NCBI GenBank assembly: GCA_030526485.1
Contig: JAUNCS010000014.1
Location: 1 to 42,778 of the forward strand
Direction: 5' to 3'
Source of the DNA: Erysipelotrichaceae bacterium
Lineage (GTDB): Bacteria; Bacillota_I; Bacilli_A; Erysipelotrichales; Erysipelotrichaceae
DNA length: 42,778 bases
Each line of letters opens with the position of its first letter. The first letter of the stretch is position 1. This document shows, piece by piece, positions 16,485-26,269 of this stretch. The notes below the pieces were generated by a model that saw only the letters and a program-made list of their open reading frames with translations, did not search any database and was not told the origin of the DNA. Both the position numbers and the translations under genes were made by a program.

Positions 16485-18404
16485 ATGAAAGTAATAACAC
16501 CTGAATTTATAGCTGACTACTTCAAGATTGACCTTCCTGAAGCTGAAGGCGTTTTTAAAGCGCTTGACTGTATTCATTATAAAAATGGTGAAAATATCGT
16601 AACGGTGGGTGATCCTGCTGATGGCCTATATTTTATCGAAGATGGCCAGGCCACCGTCTTAAACAAAGATGGCGAAGCCGTTAATGAAATGAGTGCTGGC
16701 CACTATTTTGGTGAGTATGCTATTTTAGCCAATGAGCCCCGTCTTACTACTGTTAAGGCCCACGGCAAAGTTATTGCCTATCGTTTAAAGTCTGAGGACT
16801 TTATGCAGATAGTTGCCTGTCATCCGGAAGTAACTGGGAGACTTTTAAAACAGGTCTATGGTCAGATTTCCCAAAAACATACCAGACTTACTTCTTTAAC
16901 TCATAAACATCGCGGTGTCTTATTTTCACCAGGCAATAACCGTGACAACAAGTTATCAAGTATATTAATTACTTATATTCCAATAATTGTCTTATTTATC
17001 TATGTCTTCATCAGTGTAAGAATACAAAATGAATTCACCTTCATGATGCAAATATTACCGATGATCTTCCTTTTAGCCTTTACCCTTTGGACCAAAAGAG
17101 TACTGGAAGGTATGTTACTAACGGTAATACTTCTAGCCGGTATGCTCAATCAGGGTGATTTCATCAATGGTTTAGGCAATATGATGATTGAAGGGATTGG
17201 CAATCCTTCAACTGCTGAAACCATTGTTATTATGGCTCTTGTTGAATGTGTTGCTGCCCTACTGGCTAAGGCTGGTGTTGTATCCGCTTTTAAAAAACTT
17301 TCAAGAGAAAAGATTCATAACCGCAAACAATCACTTTTAGGCATGTTCTTTATCATGGTGGCGGTTTGTATTGATGAGTGTTTAAATATTGTCACTGCTG
17401 CTTTCTGTACTAAAGAGTCCATGGAAGAACATAAGGTATCAGCTGAGCATCGTGCCCTATTAGCTTCATCTTCAATGGCTATCTGTTCTTTAATACCATT
17501 CTCCCTATGGAGCTGTTATATCTATGGTTGGATCAGCATGTATTATAAAAACAGCGGACATATCTTCCTACAGGTCATCCCTAAGAATATGGCTGGTATA
17601 TATGCTTTAATTCTTTCCCTGCTTCTATGTTTTGATCTTTTGCCAGAAACAAAGACTTTAAAGAAGGCAAATGAAAGAATAGAAAATAGCGGTAAGTTAT
17701 GGCCAGAAGGTTCTGAACAGTACTTTGATAATGAAATGGATGATGAAGTAGTTGGTAAGACCTATAATCTGATACTGCCAATGATAGTCTGGATGATTTC
17801 TTCAATCTTCTTTGGCTATTTAAATAATGATGGAAGCTTTGCCTTAGAACCAATACCAGGCTTAATAATGACTTTAATCTTTATGTTTGGGCTTTATGTT
17901 TCTCAAAGACTTTTAAGTCCTAAGGATTACTTTGAAAGTATGGCTGAGGGTATTGGTAACTCCTTAATGCCAATACTGCTACTGGTCTTTGCCGAAAGAA
18001 TTGCTGAAAGCCTATCAAAGCTAGGCTTTATTGAACTGCTTGAAGGAGGCATACTCCTGCTGGTTGGTGATAAGTTGTATTTATTGCCATTACTGGTATT
18101 TGTTGCTGGCCTAATAGTTGGTGTCATCCTCAGATCCTGCTGGGGTATGTATGGTTTAGGTATTCCAATCGCCATCTTCTTAGCCAAGAGTCTAAATGTC
18201 GATGTCACACTGTGCTTAGCTGCCATCTTAGCGGCCGGCATTATTGGCGAAAATCTGAATCCATATTTAGATGAAACTTCTCCAATGGTTGGGGTAATAG
18301 GATGTGAGCCAAGAGTCTATCGAAAACTTAGAGTAGAATACTGGCTATTGATTACCCTGCTATGTGCAATCAGCTATCTCTTACTGGGCTTTATCCTGAT
18401 TTAA
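16485..18404 (+). CDS. Cyclic-nucleotide-binding domain fused to NhaC-like Na+/H+ antiporter
   Basis: A 639-residue two-part protein. Residues about 15-130 form a cyclic-nucleotide-binding (CAP_ED) domain, with VGDPADGLYFIEDGQATV and the GHYFGEYAILANEPR phosphate-binding-cassette region. From about residue 160 to the end it is a polytopic membrane protein of about 11-12 segments with NhaC-family traits: the FIMVAVCIDECLN segment and the C-terminal GENLNPYLDETSPMVGVIG. The likely role is sodium/proton or organic-ion exchange gated by a nucleotide bound at the cytoplasmic N-terminus. The cassette Arg is present in NEPR, but whether the ligand is cAMP, c-di-AMP or something else is unknown. It has its own AAAGGTG site. 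Confidence 0.83.
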   Translation: MKVITPEFIADYFKIDLPEAEGVFKALDCIHYKNGENIVTVGDPADGLYFIEDGQATVLNKDGEAVNEMSAGHYFGEYAILANEPRLTTVKAHGKVIAYRLKSEDFMQIVACHPEVTGRLLKQVYGQISQKHTRLTSLTHKHRGVLFSPGNNRDNKLSSILITYIPIIVLFIYVFISVRIQNEFTFMMQILPMIFLLAFTLWTKRVLEGMLLTVILLAGMLNQGDFINGLGNMMIEGIGNPSTAETIVIMALVECVAALLAKAGVVSAFKKLSREKIHNRKQSLLGMFFIMVAVCIDECLNIVTAAFCTKESMEEHKVSAEHRALLASSSMAICSLIPFSLWSCYIYGWISMYYKNSGHIFLQVIPKNMAGIYALILSLLLCFDLLPETKTLKKANERIENSGKLWPEGSEQYFDNEMDDEVVGKTYNLILPMIVWMISSIFFGYLNNDGSFALEPIPGLIMTLIFMFGLYVSQRLLSPKDYFESMAEGIGNSLMPILLLVFAERIAESLSKLGFIELLEGGILLLVGDKLYLLPLLVFVAGLIVGVILRSCWGMYGLGIPIAIFLAKSLNVDVTLCLAAILAAGIIGENLNPYLDETSPMVGVIGCEPRVYRKLRVEYWLLITLLCAISYLLLGFILI

Positions 18405-18430
18405 AGAAAAAAGACTGTTTCCAGTCTTAG
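18404..18430 (-). terminator. Terminator for the minus-strand gene 18427-18765
   Basis: Stem AAGACTG (18411-18417) / CAGTCTT (18422-18428) with a 4-base loop. Read on the minus strand it is followed by a strong T-run. The A-run on the plus side makes it useful mainly for the minus strand. Confidence 0.85.
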
Positions 18431-18765
18431 AATGCTTTTTCCTTAAAGCGTGAGAAATCGTTATCCTTTAACCTTTCTCGCGCTTCTTTTATTAATAAGT
18501 CTACAAATTCTTTTTCCGTTAATTCCAGGATATTAGGAAACCAGAATCCCTTGATCTTTTCACCCTGTCTATCCATGAATACTCTGTTTTCAAAAGGATC
18601 AGAACCTGTAATATATCTTCCCGAAAAAGATGTATGATTGGCTTCTGGATATTCCTTCTTTATTTCCTCTAAAGCCATTTCTTCATAATCAAAATCAATC
18701 AGCTCATTTTTAGGACCATAGATGCTATCGATAGTCGGCAATGGTGGTCTGTTTTTTCTACTCAT
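18427..18765 (-). CDS. Small acidic/basic hypothetical protein
   Basis: A 112-residue soluble protein that I do not recognise. The N-terminus is MSRKNRPPLPTIDSIYG, and the middle has FSGRYITGSDPFENRVFMDRQG. There is no membrane segment or known motif. The ATG at 18765 lacks a ribosome site. A TATACT -10-like box sits 7 bases before it, so transcription could begin at or next to the start codon (leaderless). It ends in its own terminator and starts 15 bp from the stop of the TetR gene, so read-through from tetR is also possible. Confidence 0.62.
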   Translation of the reverse strand: MSRKNRPPLPTIDSIYGPKNELIDFDYEEMALEEIKKEYPEANHTSFSGRYITGSDPFENRVFMDRQGEKIKGFWFPNILELTEKEFVDLLIKEARERLKDNDFSRFKEKAF

Positions 18766-18780
18766 CAAAAGTAGTATACA

Positions 18781-19371
18781 CTATATTGTTTTTCTTAAGG
18801 CAAAAGGATAGCCAACAATGATGTAGAAAGTCTTTAAATATTCATCAATAAGATTATACGTGCCACCTTCTGCTGCCCAAGAAATACAAATGCTTCTTAA
18901 GGCATGGAAAAGAATATATACAATTTCTTCCGCATTGTTAGGATTAAGAATTTCTTCATTATCCTGTGCTTTTTTTAATAAGCTGATTGCGAAATTATAT
19001 AAATGGGTACCTTGAGGAAAGTGGGTGTTATTTTCACCTTGAAGATTCAATATATATATCTGTCTGACAATATCAGGCCCATATTCAATTGCACCATCAC
19101 AATATACGCGCATTACCTGCCATAAGATATCGATGCTTTTCTGTTCGGTTGTGATTGTTTCTAATATTTCATCAGCCTGAACACCCCACATATCTATCAA
19201 AGTAGAGAAAAGCTCACTCTTGGATTCAAAATGATAATAAAAGGTTCTTTTCGTGATGCCACACTTATTACAGATGTCCATAATAGTTACATCATCATAT
19301 TCCTTTTCTTTAAACAACTCCAAAGCTTCTTTACGTATTATTTCTTTTTTTGATATTCCTTTTTCACTCAT
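18781..19371 (-). CDS. TetR/AcrR-family transcriptional regulator
   Basis: A 196-residue regulator. The helix-turn-helix is in residues about 24-50, VTIMDICNKCGITKRTFYYHFESKSELF, the typical TetR signature. The C-terminal ligand domain is helical and not assignable. It is divergent from the flavoenzyme-PTS operon beginning at 19621, whose promoter carries a large dyad. That operon is its most likely target. The ligand might be a glucoside or its aglycone, which is inference. Confidence 0.88.
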   Translation of the reverse strand: MSEKGISKKEIIRKEALELFKEKEYDDVTIMDICNKCGITKRTFYYHFESKSELFSTLIDMWGVQADEILETITTEQKSIDILWQVMRVYCDGAIEYGPDIVRQIYILNLQGENNTHFPQGTHLYNFAISLLKKAQDNEEILNPNNAEEIVYILFHALRSICISWAAEGGTYNLIDEYLKTFYIIVGYPFALRKTI

Positions 19372-19415
19372 ATTCTCACCATCTTCTATTGTTTAATTTT
19401 ATATGTTTTCTCACA

Positions 19416-19484
19416 ATTTATCAGTTTTCTTTTGTGATAAATGCACTCATTTTATGATTCTTTTATTTGTTTTATGATTCTTTT
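19416..19484. promoter_or_regulatory. Dyad and direct repeats in tetR-side promoter region
   Basis: ATTTATCA (19416-19423) faces TGATAAAT (19435-19442), an inverted repeat with an 11-bp gap. Just beyond it the 15-base word TTTTATGATTCTTTT occurs twice, at 19450-19464 and 19470-19484 (20-bp step). Both lie in the upstream region of tetR and may be operator or activator sites. Confidence 0.5.
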
Positions 19485-19515
19485 TAAGATTTATTAATTT
19501 TTTAACAAAACAGCG

Positions 19516-19544
19516 TTGACATCAATTTTCCCTTTTGATACTAT
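19516..19544 (+). promoter_or_regulatory. Strong sigma-A promoter of flavoenzyme-PTS operon
   Basis: A perfect TTGACA at 19516-19521, a 17-bp spacer and TACTAT at 19539-19544. The start of transcription is expected near 19551, just before the large dyad. Confidence 0.88.
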
Positions 19545-19558
19545 GCAATCGTTGATAT

Positions 19559-19593
19559 GTTACCGCGGTATACTTATAGTATACTTCAGTAAC
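19559..19593. promoter_or_regulatory. 35-bp two-tier dyad operator downstream of the promoter
   Basis: The element has outer arms GTTAC and GTAAC, four-base spacers, and inner arms GTATACT and AGTATAC around the centre TAT. It is symmetric throughout except for the spacers. It starts about 8 bases after the predicted transcript start, so a bound repressor would block the polymerase. The neighbouring TetR protein is the natural candidate. As RNA the same sequence would form a long hairpin in the leader. Confidence 0.8.
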
Positions 19594-19620
19594 ATTTGTA
19601 TAGAAAAGGGGGGAACAGAC

Positions 19621-21537
19621 GTGAAATTATTCGAAGAATTTCAAATTGGTACTCTAACGCTAAAAAATAGAATTGTTTTAGCGCCAATGGGTACTACTTC
19701 TGATCAGACTTATGGTTTCAATCGTCAGGATGTTCAATACTATGCCGAACGTGCCAAAGGTGGTGCAGGCCTAGTATTAACAGGTGCTGTTTGCGCCTCT
19801 GATGAATTTGAACCACCTGCATGTCAGCTATTAAACAGTAATAAGCATGTTTATATGCTTCACGAAATCGCTGAACAGGTTCATTTCTACGGAGCTAAGT
19901 TTGGTCTGCAGTTATCACCTGGTATTGGTCGTATGAACTGGATTGACCCACATACCCCACCATACTCTGCAAGTCCATGTCCTAACTACTACAACCCTGA
20001 GCTTATCTGTAGAGAACTTCCTACCGATGGCGTAAAGAGACTGGTTAAGGCAATGGGTGAATCAGCTAAACTGGCACAAAGCGCTGGCGTTGATATCATC
20101 GAAGTACACGCTTATGGTGGTTACTTAATTGACCAGTTTATGTCAGCAAAGTGGAATAAGAGAACTGATGAATATGGTGGTAGTTTTGAAAACAGACAGC
20201 GTTTCTTATTCGAAATTATTGATGAAATCAAAAAGGCTTGTGGTCCTAAATACCCTATCGCTGTAAAGATGACTTTAGATAGTCTGGATGGCGACGAAAA
20301 ACCACTTGAAGAAGGAATGGCTATCGCTAAGCGATTAGCTGAAAACGGTGTAGACTTAATCCACTTCGGTAGAGGTTCATATTCTTGTCGTTACCGTATG
20401 GTATCGAGTGTCTACATGGAACCAGGCTTTGATCTTGAGGCCGCCAAGCTTATCAGATCGGTAACCGGCAATGTTCCAGTAATGGCTCATGGTAAACTAA
20501 ACCATGTTGATGTAGCTGAAAAAGCTCTTGAAGATGGTTTAATTGACCTGGTTGCGATTGGGCATGGCTTAATCGCTGATCCACACTGGCCAAACAAGGT
20601 TAAAAAAGGACAGTTAGATGAAATTGTTCCATGTATCGGTTGTGGCGAATGTCACGCAAATGCCATGAAGGGTTGGGCTAGACCTTGTGCAGTTAACCCT
20701 CTATGCATGCATGAACAGGATTACAAATTAACACCTGCTTTAGAATCTAAGAATATCTTGGTTCTTGGTGGTGGCCCTGCTGGTCTAAAGGCTGCAGCTA
20801 CTGCTGCAAAAAGAGGACATAAGGTTATTCTGATTGAAAAGAACGAATACCTGGGTGGTGCTCTGGCTGCTGCTGGAGCTATGGGCTTTAAGAAAGATGT
20901 AAAAGCTCAAAACGATTATTTGATCAATCAGGCTTACAAACTTGGAGTTGATATCCGTTTAAACCATACTGCTACGATTGAAGATGTAAGAGACATCAAT
21001 CCTGACTTAACAGTGGTAGCGATTGGTGCAAACCCCGTAATCATTCCAATTCCAGGACATGACTGTTCAAACGTTATGACTGCTGTACCAGCTCTATTAA
21101 ACAAGGAAAAAGTTGGTCAGAAAGTAGTTATCATTGGCGGTGGTGAAGTTGGTTGTGAAATGGCATGTGACTTCTCAAATTTAGGCAAGGAAGTAACAGT
21201 TATTGAACTGATGCCAGATATTCTTCAGGCTCCTTCATTTGTAGCTAATAAACAGAATATCCGTATGTTAATCAACAATAGCGGTGCACGTATCTTAACA
21301 GGTACAAAGACAAAACAGATCTACGAAGATGCTGTTGTGGTAGAAAAAGACGGTGTCGAAGAAAGAATCGCTTGTGACACTGTAATCTTCTCAACAGGTT
21401 TCAGATCAAATCATACTCTATACAACGAAATCCTGAGTGAAGGCTTTGAAGCATTCGAAATCGGTGATGCGATTAAGCCAGGCAAGGTACTTGACGCCAT
21501 CCACCAGGGATATCACCGTATCAGAGTTTATGAATAA
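19621..21537 (+). CDS. Enoate-reductase-like FMN/FAD/[4Fe-4S] oxidoreductase (old yellow enzyme family)
   Basis: A 638-residue flavoenzyme of the 2-enoate reductase / dienoyl-CoA reductase / BaiCD type. Residues 1-330 are the FMN-binding TIM barrel, with EVHAYGGYLIDQFMS and the usual RTDEYGGS. A four-cysteine cluster follows, C338-x2-C341-x2-C344-x11-C356. The last third binds FAD and NAD(P)H, with VLGGGPAGLKAA and VIIGGGEVGCEMA. Such enzymes reduce activated C=C bonds of enoates, enals and related aromatics. I chose the GTG at 19621 because an AGGGGGG site precedes it; the frame is open to 19516 but that part is promoter and operator. It leads a sugar-uptake operon, with 19 bp to the PTS gene. 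Confidence 0.9.
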   Translation: MKLFEEFQIGTLTLKNRIVLAPMGTTSDQTYGFNRQDVQYYAERAKGGAGLVLTGAVCASDEFEPPACQLLNSNKHVYMLHEIAEQVHFYGAKFGLQLSPGIGRMNWIDPHTPPYSASPCPNYYNPELICRELPTDGVKRLVKAMGESAKLAQSAGVDIIEVHAYGGYLIDQFMSAKWNKRTDEYGGSFENRQRFLFEIIDEIKKACGPKYPIAVKMTLDSLDGDEKPLEEGMAIAKRLAENGVDLIHFGRGSYSCRYRMVSSVYMEPGFDLEAAKLIRSVTGNVPVMAHGKLNHVDVAEKALEDGLIDLVAIGHGLIADPHWPNKVKKGQLDEIVPCIGCGECHANAMKGWARPCAVNPLCMHEQDYKLTPALESKNILVLGGGPAGLKAAATAAKRGHKVILIEKNEYLGGALAAAGAMGFKKDVKAQNDYLINQAYKLGVDIRLNHTATIEDVRDINPDLTVVAIGANPVIIPIPGHDCSNVMTAVPALLNKEKVGQKVVIIGGGEVGCEMACDFSNLGKEVTVIELMPDILQAPSFVANKQNIRMLINNSGARILTGTKTKQIYEDAVVVEKDGVEERIACDTVIFSTGFRSNHTLYNEILSEGFEAFEIGDAIKPGKVLDAIHQGYHRIRVYE

Positions 21538-21556
21538 ATAGAAAGAGAGATAAAAA

Positions 21557-22969
21557 ATGGGAAAATACGAAAGTCTTGCGAAAGACATCATCAAAGAAGT
21601 TGGCGGCCAAGAAAACATTAATGCCGTAACTCACTGTATTACACGCTTACGTTTCACTTTAAAAGATGAAGCAAAGGCAAATGACGAAGCTTTAAAAGCT
21701 ATGGGCGATGTTGTTACTGTTGTTCACTCAGGTGGTCAGTATCAGGTTGTTATCGGTCAGAAAGTAAACCTTGTTTACGCTGATGTATGCGAAGTACTAG
21801 GTATCACTGACGCAAAAGCTGCTGAAGCTGAAGAAGCTCCTACTGAAAAGAAGGGTTTTGTTGCTACACTTATCGACATTATTTCTTCTTGTTTCGCTCC
21901 AATCCTTGGACCAATGGTTGCTTGTGGTCTAATGAAGGGTATCAACGCTCTATTAGTATTCTTATTAGGTGCTACTTATTCTGCTAGCGGTACTTATCTT
22001 GTATTAAACGCTATTGGCGATGCTATCTTCTACTTCATGCCGGTTATGTTAGGTTACTCTTCAAGCAAGAAATTCAACCTTAACCCAGTTGTTGGTATGT
22101 TAATTGGTGCAGCACTATGTATGCCTGCATTACAGTCTTCATCACTATCAGCTAAAGAAGTATTAGGTTCAGCTGGTATGCTTGGTAATTATTACATCAC
22201 TTTCTTAAAGATTCCTGTAATCGCTACTTCTTACACTAGCTCAGTAATTCCTGTAGTTGTTGTATGTGCATTTGCAGGTATGATTCAGAAATACGCTAAG
22301 AAGTTTGTTCCAGAACTAGTTCAGAGCTTCTTGGTTCCATTCATCGTAATGGTTATTTCTATTCCGGTTGGTTTAATTGTAATTGGACCAGTTATCCAGT
22401 TATTCACTACATTATTATCAAATGGTTTCACTGCTTTATTTAACTTCTCACCAGTACTAACAGGTATCGTACTTGGTTTCTTCTGGCAGGTATTAATCAT
22501 CTTCGGTCTTCACTGGTCAGCTGTACCAGTAGCTATGATCAATATTGCTGCATTTGGTTACGATACACTTCTGATGGTTACTCACCCTACTGCCTTTGCT
22601 CAGTTCGGTGCACTACTTGGTATGTACGTTAAGATGAAAGATAAGAAGAAAAAAGCTCAGGCTGTTCCAGCTATGATTTCTGCAGCATTCGGTGTTACAG
22701 AGCCATCAATCTACGGTTTCACTCTAGCTGCGAAGACTCCATTCATCGCATCTTTAGTGGCTGGCGCTGTCGGCAATATGTTAATGTGTGTATTAGGCGC
22801 TAAACGTTACATCATGGGTGCTGGTGGTATTGTAGGCCTAGTAAACTACGTTGCTCCAGATGGCAGTATGGCTGGTGTTGTTGTTGCTGTTATCGCAATG
22901 CTTGCGGCTATCGCTGTTGGTTTCGGTCTAACAATGTTACTTTGGAAAGACGATTCTAAAGAAGCTTAA
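21557..22969 (+). CDS. PTS beta-glucoside-type transporter, IIBC
   Basis: A 470-residue protein. Residues 1-85 are the IIB domain with the phosphorylated Cys27 in THCITRLRF; a linker follows and then the IIC membrane domain of about 10 segments, including the conserved TEPSIYGF. It takes up a glucoside and phosphorylates it at C6. Classic BglP proteins carry a C-terminal IIA domain; here IIA is encoded separately two genes downstream. The start has an AGAGAG site. It is in operon with the enoate-reductase-like gene. Confidence 0.93.
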   Translation: MGKYESLAKDIIKEVGGQENINAVTHCITRLRFTLKDEAKANDEALKAMGDVVTVVHSGGQYQVVIGQKVNLVYADVCEVLGITDAKAAEAEEAPTEKKGFVATLIDIISSCFAPILGPMVACGLMKGINALLVFLLGATYSASGTYLVLNAIGDAIFYFMPVMLGYSSSKKFNLNPVVGMLIGAALCMPALQSSSLSAKEVLGSAGMLGNYYITFLKIPVIATSYTSSVIPVVVVCAFAGMIQKYAKKFVPELVQSFLVPFIVMVISIPVGLIVIGPVIQLFTTLLSNGFTALFNFSPVLTGIVLGFFWQVLIIFGLHWSAVPVAMINIAAFGYDTLLMVTHPTAFAQFGALLGMYVKMKDKKKKAQAVPAMISAAFGVTEPSIYGFTLAAKTPFIASLVAGAVGNMLMCVLGAKRYIMGAGGIVGLVNYVAPDGSMAGVVVAVIAMLAAIAVGFGLTMLLWKDDSKEA

Positions 22970-22978
22970 TTTTACTCA

Positions 22979-23006
22979 AAACCCCAAACCAGCTGTTTGG
23001 GGTTTG
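22979..23006 (+). terminator. Hairpin between PTS IIBC and glucosidase genes
   Basis: An 11-bp perfect stem, AAACCCCAAAC (22979-22989) with its complement (22995-23005) and a 5-base loop. The T-run after it is poor, so it is probably a partial terminator or message-processing block. A TATAAT lies just beyond, at 23008-23013, but without a clear -35. Confidence 0.75.
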
Positions 23007-23012
23007 TTATAA

Positions 23013-24497
<1,485 letters not shown>

Positions 24498-24498
24498 T

Positions 24499-25002
24499 AT
24501 GGGTATCTTTAATAATTTATTTGGCAAAAAAGAAGAAAAAACAATTGAAGCAGTAGCTGATAATGCAGTACTTGCTGTATGTGATGGTGAATTCATTCCT
24601 GCAGAAAAGATTGCTGATCCAGTATTTGCTGAAAACATGATGGGTCAGACAGTGGCGATTGAACCAACAAACAGTACTATTACTTCACCAGTAAACGGTA
24701 CACTTGAAGTGGTATTTCCTACAGGTCATGCTTTTGCCGTAAGAGCAAATGATGGTACAGGTTATCTTGTGCATATCGGTATTGATACAGTCTCAATGAA
24801 TGGCGAAGGCTTTAAGGCCTTAAAGAAACAGGGCGATACAGTTAAGGCTGGTGAAACCGTTGTTGAAGTAGACTTCAATAAAGTAGAAGCAGCTAATCAT
24901 CCTAAGACTACAATGATTATCATAACTGAACCAGTTGAAGACAAGACTTACAGTTATATCGATTTCGGTACAGTTAAAGCTAATCAGATCATTTCTAAAT
25001 AA
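24499..25002 (+). CDS. PTS glucose-family IIA component
   Basis: A 167-residue IIA-Glc-type protein. The phosphorylated His is His92 in GYLVHIGIDT, and the supporting His77 is in PTGHAFAV. An N-terminal tail resembles the membrane-binding helix of IIA-Glc (MGIFNNLFGKK). It passes phosphate from HPr to the IIB domain of the transporter in the same operon. It begins one base after the GH1 stop codon. Confidence 0.93.
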   Translation: MGIFNNLFGKKEEKTIEAVADNAVLAVCDGEFIPAEKIADPVFAENMMGQTVAIEPTNSTITSPVNGTLEVVFPTGHAFAVRANDGTGYLVHIGIDTVSMNGEGFKALKKQGDTVKAGETVVEVDFNKVEAANHPKTTMIIITEPVEDKTYSYIDFGTVKANQIISK

Positions 25003-25006
25003 AGCA

Positions 25007-25030
25007 AAAACGGAGCACCGCTCCGTTTTC
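25007..25030. terminator. Bidirectional terminator between IIA and serine dehydratase
   Basis: A 10-bp stem AAAACGGAGC / GCTCCGTTTT with loop ACC, flanked by A-run and T-run. It serves both convergent operons. Confidence 0.9.
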
Positions 25031-26248
25031 TTATCTCTTAATGCCTTTTCTAAAATACGCTTTTGCCAGACCACCCTCTGAGGTTTCACGATAACTTTCA
25101 TTCATATCCAAGCCTGTCTGATACATGCTCTTTAAAACCATATCGTAACTGATTCTTCTGGTATCTGTTAAAAAGAAAGCCAGGTTAGCGGAATTGATTG
25201 CACGCATAGCTGCAACAGCATTTCTTTCAATACAAGGAACCTGCACTAAGCCGCATATCGGATCACAAGTTAAACCAAGATGGTGTTCCAAAGCTATTTC
25301 CGCTGCATATTCAATTTGTTCAATATTGTAGCCAAAGATATAGCCCAAGGAAGCTGCGGCCATTGAGCAAGCAACTCCAACTTCAGCCTGGCACCCACAT
25401 TCAGCACCCGATACAGAAGCATTCTTTTTTGCCAGTTCACCAAAGATACCAGCAACAGCCAAGGCGTTAATAATCTTTTCATCACTAATATTTTTCTTTT
25501 CCTGCATGTAATACAATACAGCCGGTAAGACTCCGCAAGAACCACAGGTTGGTGCTGTTACAATTTTGCCATTATCAGCATTTTCCTCACTGACCGCATA
25601 AGCATAAGCGCAGACTCTTTGGCATTCCATTACCTCAGGATGTTTGGTTCCCAACTCTTTATTGAAAAGAATCTTGGCCTTTCGAAGAATGTTTAAGCCT
25701 CCAGGTAAGACACCCTCCTTTTGCAAGCCACAATGAATCGAATCCTTCATTACTTTCCAAACTTCAGAAAGATATCCCCATATATCTTCATCTTCATTCA
25801 TTGAAATATAGTCTACAAGATCAATATAGGTACACTGGCAAAACTGCTTAATTTCCGCAAAAGAGTTTTCCAGATAAGTTTCTTCTTCCTGAGAAACTTC
25901 TTCATCACCCTCCGCCTTTATATCTCCACCACCGATACTGTAGTATCTTTGGCTTACAGTTTCTTTTCCATCCTTGATAGCGATAAAGTCCATGGTATTT
26001 GGATGCTTCTTTTCTTCAGTATCTTCTGAAAAAATAACTTCTACATTTTTAGGACTAAAAGCCTTTATTAAGGCTCTATCAGTACCATGTCCCTTACCGG
26101 TTTTAGATAAGGAACCATAAAGAATTACTTTAAAACTATCAGCTTCGCTGTTTTCTTTTTTAAATCTATTAGCGGCAAACTCTGGTCCCATGGTATGAGA
26201 GCTTGATGGACCCATGCCGATTTTATAAATATCTCTAATACTTTTCAT
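25031..26248 (-). CDS. L-serine dehydratase (iron-sulfur, single chain)
   Basis: A 405-residue fusion of the beta-like (N-terminal, GMGPSSSHTMGP) and alpha-like (C-terminal) parts of L-serine ammonia-lyase. Cysteines for the [4Fe-4S] cluster are in PTCGSCGVLP, AECGCQAEVG and CDPICGLVQVPC. It turns serine into pyruvate and ammonia and is oxygen-labile, in line with an anaerobic lifestyle. The ribosome site before the ATG is poor. It follows the thioredoxin-reductase-like gene by 21 bp and may share its transcript. Confidence 0.92.
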   Translation of the reverse strand: MKSIRDIYKIGMGPSSSHTMGPEFAANRFKKENSEADSFKVILYGSLSKTGKGHGTDRALIKAFSPKNVEVIFSEDTEEKKHPNTMDFIAIKDGKETVSQRYYSIGGGDIKAEGDEEVSQEEETYLENSFAEIKQFCQCTYIDLVDYISMNEDEDIWGYLSEVWKVMKDSIHCGLQKEGVLPGGLNILRKAKILFNKELGTKHPEVMECQRVCAYAYAVSEENADNGKIVTAPTCGSCGVLPAVLYYMQEKKNISDEKIINALAVAGIFGELAKKNASVSGAECGCQAEVGVACSMAAASLGYIFGYNIEQIEYAAEIALEHHLGLTCDPICGLVQVPCIERNAVAAMRAINSANLAFFLTDTRRISYDMVLKSMYQTGLDMNESYRETSEGGLAKAYFRKGIKR

Positions 26249-26269
26249 CGTTAAAATTATCGCACACTA

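Noticed and set aside
19516-19620. N-terminal extension of the flavoenzyme to 19516
   Set aside because: The extension covers the -35, -10 and the dyad. The GTG at 19621 has an AGGGGGG site and gives the family N-terminus.
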